21,760 nucleotides of DNA from an uncultured Acidobacteriota bacterium (GCA_902826385.1 CADEEU010000017.1:1-21760), one strand, 5' to 3'; positions 1 through 9,019 are shown, counted from the stretch's first letter. Numbers and translations are program-made. The notes: a model not told the origin generated them from the sequence alone.

Positions 1-825
1 GGATTCGTCCCTTCAAAAGACGGGGCGACCTCTGCCGCGATCAGCCTGCAGATGAGGTCGGGCTTGGTGCTGATTCTCGAATTGGTTCCGGTGAATGATC
101 AGAAAAGGAACGCGCACCGCTGCGTTATTACATACGACAGGGATGCTGTTGTGTCAGCCCGAAAAGTTGCGGGCCTTGCATTTAATCTTGGAGGTGAGTC
201 TGTCAACACTTCACCGATCAACTCGCGAGCCGTATCGAAACTTGTTGGCTCGGTACTGCAGCCTGTAGAAATGGTCCCGAGCGATTCGGATACAGCTAAG
301 CCTGAATACAACCAACTCCTCAATACCGTGTACACGGAGGTACCGACCACAAAGCGAAACGTGTCAAAACGGGTGATGACCGATGCCGAAATTTCGAAGT
401 CTTCTAACAGGCGACTCGCGGATGTGCTCAGAGATCCAAAGAAACATCTCGGAGTTTGGACACCATCGCTCCACGGACTGGAACTATCGGTTTCACGGAC
501 CACAGATCTTGACGCTGAGAACCGGCTCGTCGTTGTTGCTATTCGAAATTCTACCGCTTCAAATCTCAGACTCTTAAACGGGTCTCCAGAACTTCAGATA
601 CAGACACTCGATAAGGATGGAAACAGCCTCCTGACTTCAAAAGTCGATATTCGATATCTGGAAACCACGGCGCTGGAGGGTCTCGTTCTTCCCGGTTATA
701 CCAGCTTTTACGCATTGGTCTATAGATCCCCAACTCTCGGAACCAATCAAAAGGTTCGTGTTGTCGTCGCTCACAAAGACGCGGCGGATGCTCCAATCTC
801 AGCCGCTCTAAATGGATCAAAATAG
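1..825 (+). CDS. VirB9/TrbG-like T4SS outer-membrane complex protein, 5' partial
   Basis: The reading frame is open from base 1, so the gene begins upstream of the window; the first internal ATG (base 52) is not the real start. The visible N-terminal part (GFVPSKDGATSAAISLQMRS, followed by a hydrophobic strand and a VITYD segment) resembles the stretch of VirB9/TrbG proteins where a beta-rich N-terminal domain ends. In that family the protein sits in the periplasm and forms the outer-membrane ring with VirB7 and VirB10. The C-terminal 110 residues or so look beta-rich (GLELSVSRTTDL, LVVVAIRN, KVRVVVAHK) but do not show the usual VirB9 C-terminal motifs that I know. The stop codon overlaps the Shine-Dalgarno of the following virB10-like gene, which supports translational coupling and a shared role. 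An uncharacterised T4SS periplasmic component is the alternative. Confidence 0.6.
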   Translation, partial: GFVPSKDGATSAAISLQMRSGLVLILELVPVNDQKRNAHRCVITYDRDAVVSARKVAGLAFNLGGESVNTSPINSRAVSKLVGSVLQPVEMVPSDSDTAKPEYNQLLNTVYTEVPTTKRNVSKRVMTDAEISKSSNRRLADVLRDPKKHLGVWTPSLHGLELSVSRTTDLDAENRLVVVAIRNSTASNLRLLNGSPELQIQTLDKDGNSLLTSKVDIRYLETTALEGLVLPGYTSFYALVYRSPTLGTNQKVRVVVAHKDAADAPISAALNGSK

Positions 826-835
826 GAGGACTTCG

Positions 836-2194
836 ATGCAAACCAATATAAATACCAGTGTCGATATTCCAACCGCACTACCCGACATCGAAGCCGAGGA
901 GGATCGAGAGAAGTTACTGCTTGAGAACCAGAAGGACACGTCGGACGATGAGATCTACGCGGATGATCTAGCTGCAGAAGACACTCCCAGACCGCGAGGC
1001 TCTCGCACCGGCAAGATCCTGAAAGGCATCGCTTCTTTCAGTGTCTTTCTCCTTTTTATGGGAGCGGCCATTACGTGGTTCTTCGGAATGGGATGGTTCG
1101 CGACCGCCAAACCACAACCGCTGAACCGGACCGGCCAGAAGGACGCCACTTCCGCACCGATGACGGAAGACGAAAAACTTAAGGCCGCTCTCACTATGGT
1201 CGCTTCTAAAGAACCCCAAGTCACTGGAGACTCTGTTGCCGATCCGTCGGGTGACATCGAGACAGCTGTTAAACCTGAAGCGATCTCCGGTCACCCCGAT
1301 GACATGCTAACGGCGGCAAATTCGCGGGCCGCAGCAGAGCCACCGATCACGAATGTCGGTACTGGTTTCTCATCGCAGGGGACAACAAAGAGGCAGGACG
1401 GAGGTCTAAATGCCAAATCGACGGAGGCTTCCTCGCTAACTGATCGTTCCCTAGTTCCTCAGTCAACCACCTCAATCGAGCCTTTGGGCCGATCGCTTTT
1501 CTTCGGGATCGCCAGAACGAAGACTGATGCGATCGCTTCTCCAGACACCAAGCCAAAGGATTCGGAAGCTGATCCCGGACTGCAGAGAGCTGTAGGACAA
1601 ATACCCTTCGGCACTTTGCTGCCTGTCCGCCTGGTAGGTGCGATCTACACACTCAGGAACTCCGGCGGTGTCGTTCGCATGGAACTAACGCAGCCAATTG
1701 AGGGCAAGGGATACTCATATCCCGCTGGTACAACGCTCGTCGGCAACGTAAGAGGCGGCGAGTCCATTAGAGCCTTCGTAACTATAGTCGGCCTTATCGA
1801 TCCAGTGTCCGGGGAGCTAGTGAAATTCACTGGAGAACTCATGGGAACCGACGGCGCGTCCGGGATCAACGGAGAAAGAAAAAGAATCACGGGCAAGTGG
1901 GCTCGCTTCTTTCGTGGATTGAAGGATACTGCCGGATCGATATTGGGTTCGGTCGGTTCATTACGGTCCGGTGGGACTGTAATTCTCTCCGAACCGCTTC
2001 GCCGCGGCTCAGAAAGGATGTCTGAAGATACCAGTCAGTCCATATTTGGTAACGAACGGGAAGACACCTTCCTTGAAGTTACAGCGGGAACCAGCGGGTA
2101 CGTTCTGGTTACGCAACTGCCGGAAGCAACGACCGCAACCACGACTACTACCGCAACGACCACAGCTATTAAAACGGGTGCGGAGAAAGAATGA
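836..2194 (+). CDS. virB10: VirB10/TrbI-like T4SS channel scaffold protein
   Basis: The protein spans the inner membrane and periplasm and links the inner-membrane ATPases to the outer-membrane ring. Starting at 836 it has 452 residues: an acidic cytoplasmic N-terminus, one transmembrane helix (about 61-88, KGIASFSVFLLFMGAAITWF), a long Ser/Thr/Pro-rich periplasmic linker, and a conserved C-terminal domain from about residue 254. That domain opens IPFGTLLPVRLVGAIYT, then YPAGTTLVG, GLIDPVSGELVKF and GTDGASGINGE, as in VirB10/TrbI. The tail is threonine-rich (EATTATTTTTATTTAIK). ATG 836 is preferred over ATG 812 because AGGAGG at 824-829 lies 6 bases before it and overlaps the stop of the upstream gene; 812 would add eight residues with no SD. 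The stop overlaps the next start as ATGA. Confidence 0.85.
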   Translation: MQTNINTSVDIPTALPDIEAEEDREKLLLENQKDTSDDEIYADDLAAEDTPRPRGSRTGKILKGIASFSVFLLFMGAAITWFFGMGWFATAKPQPLNRTGQKDATSAPMTEDEKLKAALTMVASKEPQVTGDSVADPSGDIETAVKPEAISGHPDDMLTAANSRAAAEPPITNVGTGFSSQGTTKRQDGGLNAKSTEASSLTDRSLVPQSTTSIEPLGRSLFFGIARTKTDAIASPDTKPKDSEADPGLQRAVGQIPFGTLLPVRLVGAIYTLRNSGGVVRMELTQPIEGKGYSYPAGTTLVGNVRGGESIRAFVTIVGLIDPVSGELVKFTGELMGTDGASGINGERKRITGKWARFFRGLKDTAGSILGSVGSLRSGGTVILSEPLRRGSERMSEDTSQSIFGNEREDTFLEVTAGTSGYVLVTQLPEATTATTTTTATTTAIKTGAEKE

Positions 2195-3273
2195 TTCCCT
2201 TTGATCAAGGTCGGTCTCAGATAAATCCTCGTGACCTTGTATCGCAAGGGCACGAAGCCGATCTCTTCCATTTGATGGCTCGCAATGGCTATGTACCGGA
2301 CGAGCAAGTGTTCGAGGACTTTTGTGAAAGCCTCAAATCCGGACGTGCCTGGCTGATCTCCGGAACGAGAGGGAGCGGAAAGACCGCGTTCCCGGAGGCA
2401 CTGGCAGCCGCATGCAATCTGACAATGTGCGTCGTGGCGGGCCGCGATGGGCTGAAGCAGGAAGAGATCCTTTACGACTGGGATTCCGAGGAACAGGAGG
2501 TCTGGATGCGGGAACACTTGGCGCTAGCAAAACAGTTACCGCTCGAAGAGCAAGGTCAGTTCATGGACAACGCCCGCCGATCCAAATGGCAGCGTCGATT
2601 TCTGATTCTTGGTGAGGTCGGAATCGCATACGACCTTGCTGCAAGTGCGGCGGTATCTTCACCACACAAGCCGCCGCCAGTGTTGATCCTCGATGAAAGC
2701 GATAAGTTCGGACCAAGCGTTGAGGATTCGCTCCTTATGCCTCTCGAACGCGGTTTGATCTACATCCCGAGATATGAAGGTGGAACTATCGGAATCTCGG
2801 ATTGGCGGTTCCGGCCGATCGTCATCACAACTTCGAACGATCTTCGTCATAAACTGAGTTCGCCGTTTATTTCGAGACACGTTTTCAGTCGTTTCGCTAG
2901 CCCCTCATTAGTAAAGGAGCTTGAGATCTTATCGACAAGAAACCACCGAGCGACCTCGGTCCACTTAGCTTTGGCAACGAAGCTGATCGACGCTGTCCGA
3001 GGTATCGCCGGGATAGAAGATCATCCGAGCGTTCGTGAGTCGATCGATATAGTGGCGGCGTTTGAACGCGACTCGGTCGGATCGCTAAATGCGAAAAGCA
3101 TTGTTCGGTACTTCTGCTATTTCGTAAAGGCCGGTGCATCGCGAGAATTGCTCAATCTCCAGCTCGACTATCTTCTCGCGATGACCGAAGCGTTCCACCC
3201 CGACATAGATTCCTGGCTTGCGACAAGAGATCCCGATTGGAAGCTCAGATGGCCGCAGCTTTCCGGTTTTTAA
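2191..3273 (+). CDS. MoxR-like AAA+ ATPase in the T4SS operon
   Basis: A 360-residue protein with one AAA+ module. Walker A is GTRGSGKTA (58-66), Walker B is VLILDESD (164-171), and a sensor-1-like TTSND stretch lies at 213-217 followed by SRHVFSRF with candidate arginine fingers. MoxR-type ATPases remodel or load partner proteins using ATP; the partner here is unknown. It lies inside the T4SS operon: its ATG overlaps the virB10 stop (ATGA), and the next gene overlaps or closely follows it. It is not a VirB11 (no secretion-ATPase Asp/His boxes seen) and not VirB4 or VirD4. It could serve as an assembly or energising ATPase of this T4SS lineage, but that is inference. The AAA+ assignment is secure; the specific role is not. 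Confidence 0.8.
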   Translation: MIPFDQGRSQINPRDLVSQGHEADLFHLMARNGYVPDEQVFEDFCESLKSGRAWLISGTRGSGKTAFPEALAAACNLTMCVVAGRDGLKQEEILYDWDSEEQEVWMREHLALAKQLPLEEQGQFMDNARRSKWQRRFLILGEVGIAYDLAASAAVSSPHKPPPVLILDESDKFGPSVEDSLLMPLERGLIYIPRYEGGTIGISDWRFRPIVITTSNDLRHKLSSPFISRHVFSRFASPSLVKELEILSTRNHRATSVHLALATKLIDAVRGIAGIEDHPSVRESIDIVAAFERDSVGSLNAKSIVRYFCYFVKAGASRELLNLQLDYLLAMTEAFHPDIDSWLATRDPDWKLRWPQLSGF

Positions 3274-4019
3274 CGATGAAAGAAACGAGCACAACATTAG
3301 ATCTCTTTTCGAAGATCAAACGTAGAATCCCCGTTGTAAAGTCGATCGACCTTTCACAACATGCAGGCGTTTTAGTGGTTTTATGCTTCGTAGGCGTGTA
3401 TGGATTCCTACGAATCTTATCGCCCCAGAACAACGCTGCTCAGTTAAGTTTTGTTGAGGCCCCGGCGAACGAAGCTAGCGAGAAGAAGCCAGACTCCTCA
3501 CAACAACTCAAAGATCCCTTTTCCGGAGCGGAGCACGATCACGCCCAAAGACTTCGAGAGACCTCAGCATTGGGAATGGCGATCTCATTGTCGGTGATGT
3601 CCTTAAATTCTAGGACCTCAGCGCTTCCTCAGAATGTGGCCGGCATTAGTGAACATTTAACTACGTCAAAACTGTGGCCGCCTGGGGTCGAAACCCGCAA
3701 CGGGGTCATTGCATCCGAGCAAAGCATATTTCATATTGCATACCGACGTGAACCTTTCTCGTTCGAGGTTCTCGCCATTCCGCGAACGGATCACGGATCG
3801 CAAATACTTTTCAGGTTTCCGCTTCCGCAAAGCGAACCGAATTCGATTCTGTATTTTGAAGCGGTTCGCGATCAACCGATACCGTCTGCTTTGTTAACCA
3901 CCGAGCAGCTTAGTGCGGCCGGTTGGAAGATCCGGCACTGGCGAGGTGACGTTCTGACGCTGAATGTGGCCACCCTTGAAACGCTTCGGGAACAAAGTTC
4001 ATTGCTGGGCGGTCGCTAG
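3249..4019 (+). CDS. Hypothetical single-pass inner-membrane protein of the T4SS operon
   Basis: I do not recognise this protein. It has a basic N-terminus (SKIKRRIPVVKSID), one transmembrane helix (HAGVLVVLCFVGVYGFLRIL) and a periplasmic part of about 190 residues with an acidic/Gln-rich linker followed by a probably globular beta-rich domain (FHIAYRREPFSFEVLAIPR, SQILFRFPLPQ). A short N-tail, one TM helix and a periplasmic domain is the topology of VirB8- or minor assembly proteins, but no VirB8 signature is visible. The start is uncertain: ATG 3249 has GGAAG at 3239-3243 and overlaps the upstream ATPase gene by 25 bases; ATG 3276 begins just after that stop but lacks an SD; TTG 3237 is also possible. 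Position between the ATPase and virD4 suggests a structural or coupling role. Confidence 0.7.
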   Translation: MAAAFRFLTMKETSTTLDLFSKIKRRIPVVKSIDLSQHAGVLVVLCFVGVYGFLRILSPQNNAAQLSFVEAPANEASEKKPDSSQQLKDPFSGAEHDHAQRLRETSALGMAISLSVMSLNSRTSALPQNVAGISEHLTTSKLWPPGVETRNGVIASEQSIFHIAYRREPFSFEVLAIPRTDHGSQILFRFPLPQSEPNSILYFEAVRDQPIPSALLTTEQLSAAGWKIRHWRGDVLTLNVATLETLREQSSLLGGR

Positions 4020-4030
4020 TTTATAAGACT

Positions 4031-6049
4031 ATGTTTTCCCGTGAATGGATCGAGAAATTTGATGCTTCCTATGGAATCCCAAGGAAAGCGAATGAGCAGT
4101 ACCTGCCATCTTATCAGGCATTTTGGCAGTGGTCCGCTGATATTGGCACGACTCTCTTCTTTGTTCTGTTGGGAATCGTCGGAGCTCTGTTGTGCTTGTA
4201 TGCGGGGATTCTTTTGAACGTTTACGGACTGATCACGCTGGTCTTTTGGGCGATGGCTTTGATATGTGTCGCGGGATCACTTGTCGATGCTTACTCGTTA
4301 ATGTGGGCCTATCGAATTCGAAGAATGAGCACAGCCCACGGGTCGGCTAGGTGGGCGAAGGCGTCGGACTTGATCCGCTGTGGTCTGATGAACCGAATCA
4401 AAGGTCTACCGTTACCCACGAATGCGCTTCCTATTGCAAAGGCGTTTCGCGGCCGCGATGTGTTTCTTCCAACGAGTCAGTGGCTTCGGCATTTCGCGAT
4501 GTTCGGCCCGACCGGTTCAGGCAAATCAAAGACGTTCTTCATGTCGATGATAAGGGCGATCCTGAACAAGTCGTCTTGCCTTGTCTACGATCCGAAAGGT
4601 GAACTCTTTGCTCAGACCGCCGGCTCTGCCAAAACCATCTATCGTTTAGACCTCAATGATCCGACAAAAAGTGATCGGTGGAACTTCATTCCTAAATGCA
4701 GAAATGATCCGGCTTTCGCATGTCAGCTTGCAGGGATGATGCTTGGGATCGAGAACCGCCGTAGAACGAATGCCGACCCGTTCTGGGGCGATGCCGAGCA
4801 GATAGCTTTGACTGCAATTTTACTTCACATCTCGGAGGTCTATGGGAAGAAAGCAATTCCCGCATTCGCTGCGGATTTCCTCCTCTTTCTGAGCGGCGAG
4901 GGCGACGAGGCCTTTAACGATGCGATGACGAATTCGCCTAGCCTCTATGCAAAACAAGCGTACATGGCTTTTCGGCAGGCTCCAGTGCAGACCCGTGGAT
5001 CAATTTTGATAGGTCTTTACAATAAACTGCGCCCGTTCACCCTCGCACCGGCACGTATGGTAACGGTCCCGCAGACCAAAGATGAAGAGGTTTCCGGTTG
5101 CCGCTCGATAAACTTCGCAGATCTTCGCCGACCCGGTACGGCGATCTATCTCGTAGTCTCGGAGGGCGCCGCAGATGTGTATAAGGAGTTTATTGCCACA
5201 TTTATCGGACAGGCAGTTATGGAGATGAGGCTCGATGGCGTAAATGAGCCTGAGCACCCGTGCTTCGTTTTGATCGACGAAGCTTATCAATTGAATGTTT
5301 CTGAAGTTAAGAGGATATCGGGTATCGGCCGGGGCCGTGGTGTAGGACTTGGACTCGGGTATCAAGACCTGCCTCAAATGTACGACCAATACGGACGTGA
5401 ACCGGCAAACGCAATTCTTGGAACTATCATGACCAAGATCTTCCTTCCCGGACTGGATGACGTTACGGCTGAGTACGCCTCAAAACAGCTTGGAGACACA
5501 ACGATCTTCTCAAAAACATTTCAGGACTTTCCCGGAAAGAAGCAGGACAATACGAGGTATGCCGAACAAAAGCGTGCCCTCATGCAGCCGAACGAGATAA
5601 GACAAACGGCGGCTCATTCCGAAGTCTTAATTATCAGCGACACAGCTCCGCCAATTCGAGCAGCCTATCCACCTTTTGCGGTTTCTAAGAACATCTTTCG
5701 AGCCTCAACTAAAGGCACCCCAAAGGAAGTTCATTTAGGCGATGTCGATCCTCAGTTCCTGCTAAGCGCTCAAGCAGAGCTGGGTCTTACTGCCGAGCAT
5801 GATGAAGTCGCATTAAAAGAAATCATTTCCACTGGGGTCGATCGAATCTGTACAACCGAACGACTGCGTGAACTGGTTGGCACGAGCCGCCAAAAGTCAG
5901 CATACGATCTGTTCGAAGATACGACAGAGGTACAACCGGAAGAAGGCGATCCGGTTGGCAACGCTCTCAACGATCTTCCAAATGACGTGCGATCAATCGC
6001 TGTGCAAAGCAATAGAAATTATTTTGGTATCGAACACGCCTCAATCTGA
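4031..6049 (+). CDS. virD4: VirD4/TraG-type conjugative coupling protein
   Basis: This is the hexameric inner-membrane ATPase that recruits the relaxase-DNA complex and feeds it to the T4SS channel. The 672-residue protein has two N-terminal transmembrane helices (about 40-63 and 67-91), Walker A GPTGSGKSK (159-167), the family motif CLVYDPKGELF soon after, Walker B CFVLIDEA (411-418) with the catalytic acidic pair at 416-417, and GLGYQDLPQM around 441-450, where TraG/VirD4 proteins carry the conserved glutamine. Length and order match the family. It follows the upstream gene by 11 bases and precedes the next by 5, so it is part of the same operon. No clear SD precedes ATG 4031. The C-terminal 150 residues or so are acidic and variable and may contact the relaxosome. 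Confidence 0.92.
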   Translation: MFSREWIEKFDASYGIPRKANEQYLPSYQAFWQWSADIGTTLFFVLLGIVGALLCLYAGILLNVYGLITLVFWAMALICVAGSLVDAYSLMWAYRIRRMSTAHGSARWAKASDLIRCGLMNRIKGLPLPTNALPIAKAFRGRDVFLPTSQWLRHFAMFGPTGSGKSKTFFMSMIRAILNKSSCLVYDPKGELFAQTAGSAKTIYRLDLNDPTKSDRWNFIPKCRNDPAFACQLAGMMLGIENRRRTNADPFWGDAEQIALTAILLHISEVYGKKAIPAFAADFLLFLSGEGDEAFNDAMTNSPSLYAKQAYMAFRQAPVQTRGSILIGLYNKLRPFTLAPARMVTVPQTKDEEVSGCRSINFADLRRPGTAIYLVVSEGAADVYKEFIATFIGQAVMEMRLDGVNEPEHPCFVLIDEAYQLNVSEVKRISGIGRGRGVGLGLGYQDLPQMYDQYGREPANAILGTIMTKIFLPGLDDVTAEYASKQLGDTTIFSKTFQDFPGKKQDNTRYAEQKRALMQPNEIRQTAAHSEVLIISDTAPPIRAAYPPFAVSKNIFRASTKGTPKEVHLGDVDPQFLLSAQAELGLTAEHDEVALKEIISTGVDRICTTERLRELVGTSRQKSAYDLFEDTTEVQPEEGDPVGNALNDLPNDVRSIAVQSNRNYFGIEHASI

Positions 6050-6054
6050 AATAG

Positions 6055-6603
6055 ATGTTAAATAGGCTGAAGATCTCGCTCATATTGGCTCCGCTCGCCC
6101 TGACGATGTTGGTTGGAGTCTATATCTATACCCTCTGGGCGACGGAAAGAGAACGTAGCGCCGAAGTACCCTTTGACTCGACCGGAGCGATGAATAGGGA
6201 TCTCCTCAAGTTTCATCAAAAGCGCGGCTCATTCCCGCAAAAGCTCAAAGATCTGGAAGGTGTGGTCTGGGAAACGAAGGACCGAAATTATGTGGCCGAT
6301 GGCCATTCGCTAATCCATCGAAATTATTTCTACGTGTACGGTCGGGTAAATCATCATCAGTTTACTCTTTGGGCGATACCCATCGGCAAAGAACGCGAAG
6401 AAGCACCTACGTTCTTCTTCGTTGGGTACCCCGGATCAAACCGAACCTGGAAAGGTCCGGCCGTCGCATTAACTGATATTGATAAGGTGTCGGTAACGCC
6501 CACGACGATTAAGCTGAATATATTGGGTCTGGTAGAGCAACCTAATCCCCCGATCCCAAGTGATAAAAAGATCAGCCCATTTGAGCCTCGGTTCACCGAT
6601 TAA
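6055..6603 (+). CDS. Membrane-anchored hypothetical protein with pseudopilin-like segment
   Basis: This 182-residue protein starts with a short basic segment and a hydrophobic helix (LILAPLALTMLVGVYIYTLW, residues about 9-29) that should anchor it in the inner membrane or act as a signal. The following stretch, NRDLLKFHQKRGSFPQKLKD, is like the start of the globular part of type II secretion/type IV pilin-like proteins (helix, then a 'G-x-xP..L.dL' turn), but no prepilin peptidase site (G-F-T-L-x-E) is present. The rest looks beta-rich with many aromatic residues. It begins 5 bases after the virD4 stop, is last in the operon, and ends 16 bases from the convergent 761-residue gene. A role in T4SS or pilus assembly is inferred from position only. 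Confidence 0.65.
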   Translation: MLNRLKISLILAPLALTMLVGVYIYTLWATERERSAEVPFDSTGAMNRDLLKFHQKRGSFPQKLKDLEGVVWETKDRNYVADGHSLIHRNYFYVYGRVNHHQFTLWAIPIGKEREEAPTFFFVGYPGSNRTWKGPAVALTDIDKVSVTPTTIKLNILGLVEQPNPPIPSDKKISPFEPRFTD

Positions 6604-6619
6604 ATCTCTCTACGGTCGT

Positions 6620-8905
6620 CTACCTTGCATGGCTTGGGAAAGAATCGCGGCCCCCGTGGTCGTGGCTTTTCAACTCGTTCGGAACTACCGCGCTTGTGAG
6701 AGTGGGCGATGTGAGCATCGCTCGATGATCTCGTTCAGAAACAATTTCGCTCAGCTCTCGAGAGACCAATTGCAAAGTTTCGGTTTCGGTTGAATGAACA
6801 TTTCCATTGCCCAAGTATTCCTTCAGAACTTGGGTGGTTCGATCCATGGTTAGCTCTGAGTTGGCGTTTGAAAGCGCCAATGTTAGTAGCTCTTCCTTCA
6901 TAGCGGTCTTTAGTTTTTCTACCTGAGGATCAGCTTGTGCACGGTCAGGCTGGTCGTAGCCCTGTATCTTCGAATCCATTGGGATTACTTTACTCGTACT
7001 TTCCAACTGCTCCTTTTGACTTGTGGCCAGTTGATAAACATAATCTCTTTCGGCCGGAGGTAACTGTCGGTACAGTTCGCGATGATCAAAACTGTTCTTG
7101 TATCGAAGTTCCTCGTTCGGCGTCTTGAGACTCTGCAAAAAGTGCTTTGTCGCTGACAAAGACTCGTCTAGGTAGTTTCTTCCCATTCGAGATTCTAGGC
7201 TATCGACCAACCGTTTAGCTTCCGGTCCGGGCGTTATTTCTCCCTTTAAAAGAGCTTCAGTCTTTGCGTTTCTAGACACCCCATCGCCAGCGTAGTTGAG
7301 TTTTGCGACGATCATCTCCGACGTGTAGTGTCGGGGCGATTGTTCAGTAAACAACATTTGCAGCTCCTTTGAGCTGAGCGCGGGCAGACTTTTCGAATCT
7401 TGACCCTGGCCAACTTGTTTGCCGTGCAGACCAGCAGAGGCGTTCTCAATTCGGATTCTCGATGATGCGTCGATCACTTCTTCACGAGACTGGCAACGAT
7501 CCAACATTTGCGCGTAGTCTCGATACCGCTCGTTGAAATGCCGAAGTCGGGTTTCCGGCTGTTTGAGTTGGTGCTCAAGATATGCCGAGGCGAAGCGAAG
7601 ATCTTCGAGAGATAATGCCATTGTTTCCGTTCCCCTCTGGACCGCTTTTTCGACTCTCGCTTTGAAAAGCTTCAAGGTAATGGACGGCTTGATCCCGTTC
7701 TCCAGAGCATCATCGAGGGCTGGCAGTCTAACTTGAGCCCAATGCTGAAACTCCTCCGCGGACATTTCGGACGCAAGTAGATTGAGAGGCGCACCTTGAA
7801 GTTCGACCCGATCAAATCCAAGGGTTGAATGGACATATTCGCGATCTCGTTCTGATGCGAGATCGCCCATATGATCCGCGATATCTTCGAAAGCTTCACT
7901 AATTGAGTGAGCATTAGCCTGGGTCAAAGATTCCTCAAACCCCTCGTACTGGACAGAACGATCGCTTGGTTCCAGCCGGTTCATCTCTTCGGCAACTTTG
8001 GCTATCTCTTCCAATGTCCTTTCAAATCGCTCGACGGTTGATTCCGGTCTGAGTTGTTCTTGGGACTCTTTCAAAAACTGTTGCTTGCCATCCAGCGCAT
8101 CATAGATCCAACGAAATACCCTTGCCTCCGTCTCTCGATCGGCGCCGCTACCGGCAATGGCTTTGCCGTATTCTAGAAGTTGCGGAACGACTTCGCGAGA
8201 TCTTTCTGAGCCAATTGAAGATTCAAGGCGCCTAACGCCATATTCTTGAGTTGCAACTTGCAGCGGAGATTTTAAATCCTGAATGTCTTTCGGGATTATC
8301 AGAATCCCGTCTTTGACCGTTCCGCCACGTTCGTACAAATCCCTGAGAAATTGAGTTTGGCCGTTTAGGTACGAAGCGTGCTCACTTTGATTACGGCCAT
8401 TGGTGTCGTCGAGTTTGGAGAGAAGAAGATCAGATTTACTGAATGAAAGCATCTCATTTACCGCCCTCTCGGTTCGTGGATTGGATGGGCGGAGGTTTGA
8501 TTTTTGAGCAGCCGAGCGATCGGATGTACGATCTAATTCTTTGGCATCAATTGCCTTCCCGACTTTTTCGATTGCAAGCTTAACCACGTCTGCATGACAC
8601 ATCTGACCGGCACGACAAAAGCACGTGATTGCAATAGGTTGAACAGTTCGGAACGCTTCGCCATGCCTGTCCTTGCCGTCCCTGAATCGTAACTCGTTGT
8701 GCTTGTCTGTGTTCCGAAGTCGTTCGGAATAGGCAAGTAGGGCGGCTTCGCCCGATCGCCCGCGTGGTGCTATTTCGTTCCGATTGGGCGAAAAAAGCCC
8801 CAGTTCTGGAGTGTTTATGTTCCCGAGGTCAAGCCTCCTCCTTGGTTCTGATGGTCCGCTCTCGTTTAAGCGAGCAACCACCCTATTGCTCAAATCGTAT
8901 TCCAT
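6620..8905 (-). CDS. Large helical hypothetical protein downstream of the relaxase, with CxC...CH motif
   Basis: A 761-residue, strongly charged, mostly helical soluble protein of unknown function. The only recognisable part is near the N-terminus: SGEAALLAYSERLR (51-64), then AITCFCRAGQMCHADVV (92-108) with C95, C97, C103 and H104. This arrangement, a small cysteine cluster followed by CH-[AG]-D-V, resembles phage/plasmid DUF4326-like domains ('CWC...CHADV'), which could bind a metal; the match is from memory and only moderate. Beyond residue 150 the protein is a series of predicted helices without obvious repeats. It is the last gene of the mob operon, 114 bases after the relaxase gene, so an accessory role in DNA processing or in the recipient is possible. 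A 9-bp inverted repeat ends directly at its start codon. Confidence 0.7.
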   Translation of the reverse strand: MEYDLSNRVVARLNESGPSEPRRRLDLGNINTPELGLFSPNRNEIAPRGRSGEAALLAYSERLRNTDKHNELRFRDGKDRHGEAFRTVQPIAITCFCRAGQMCHADVVKLAIEKVGKAIDAKELDRTSDRSAAQKSNLRPSNPRTERAVNEMLSFSKSDLLLSKLDDTNGRNQSEHASYLNGQTQFLRDLYERGGTVKDGILIIPKDIQDLKSPLQVATQEYGVRRLESSIGSERSREVVPQLLEYGKAIAGSGADRETEARVFRWIYDALDGKQQFLKESQEQLRPESTVERFERTLEEIAKVAEEMNRLEPSDRSVQYEGFEESLTQANAHSISEAFEDIADHMGDLASERDREYVHSTLGFDRVELQGAPLNLLASEMSAEEFQHWAQVRLPALDDALENGIKPSITLKLFKARVEKAVQRGTETMALSLEDLRFASAYLEHQLKQPETRLRHFNERYRDYAQMLDRCQSREEVIDASSRIRIENASAGLHGKQVGQGQDSKSLPALSSKELQMLFTEQSPRHYTSEMIVAKLNYAGDGVSRNAKTEALLKGEITPGPEAKRLVDSLESRMGRNYLDESLSATKHFLQSLKTPNEELRYKNSFDHRELYRQLPPAERDYVYQLATSQKEQLESTSKVIPMDSKIQGYDQPDRAQADPQVEKLKTAMKEELLTLALSNANSELTMDRTTQVLKEYLGNGNVHSTETETLQLVSRELSEIVSERDHRAMLTSPTLTSAVVPNELKSHDHGGRDSFPSHAR

Positions 8906-8963
8906 AATTTGCCCGTCTCTCGTCTCGATCAGCTATCTTACTGAACTTACTAAAGGGCAAATT
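8906..8963 (-). promoter_or_regulatory. Inverted repeat in the leader of the 761-residue protein gene
   Basis: AATTTGCCC at 8906-8914 and GGGCAAATT at 8955-8963 form a perfect 9-bp inverted repeat with a 40-base spacer. On the minus strand the right arm is immediately followed by the ATG (8905), so in mRNA the stem would cover the ribosome-binding region. The spacer has two AGTAAG copies and GAGACG-type direct repeats. A translation-controlling hairpin or a dimeric operator are both possible. Confidence 0.45.
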
Positions 8964-9019
8964 TCGTGCCTCCGGTTTATGTTTTGCGGTACTCTCTTAC
9001 CGATTCCAAGAAGTACTTT

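Noticed and set aside
2125..2175. Threonine-codon repeats at the end of virB10
   Set aside because: A short low-complexity tail in frame with the gene, not a phase-variable or CRISPR-like repeat.
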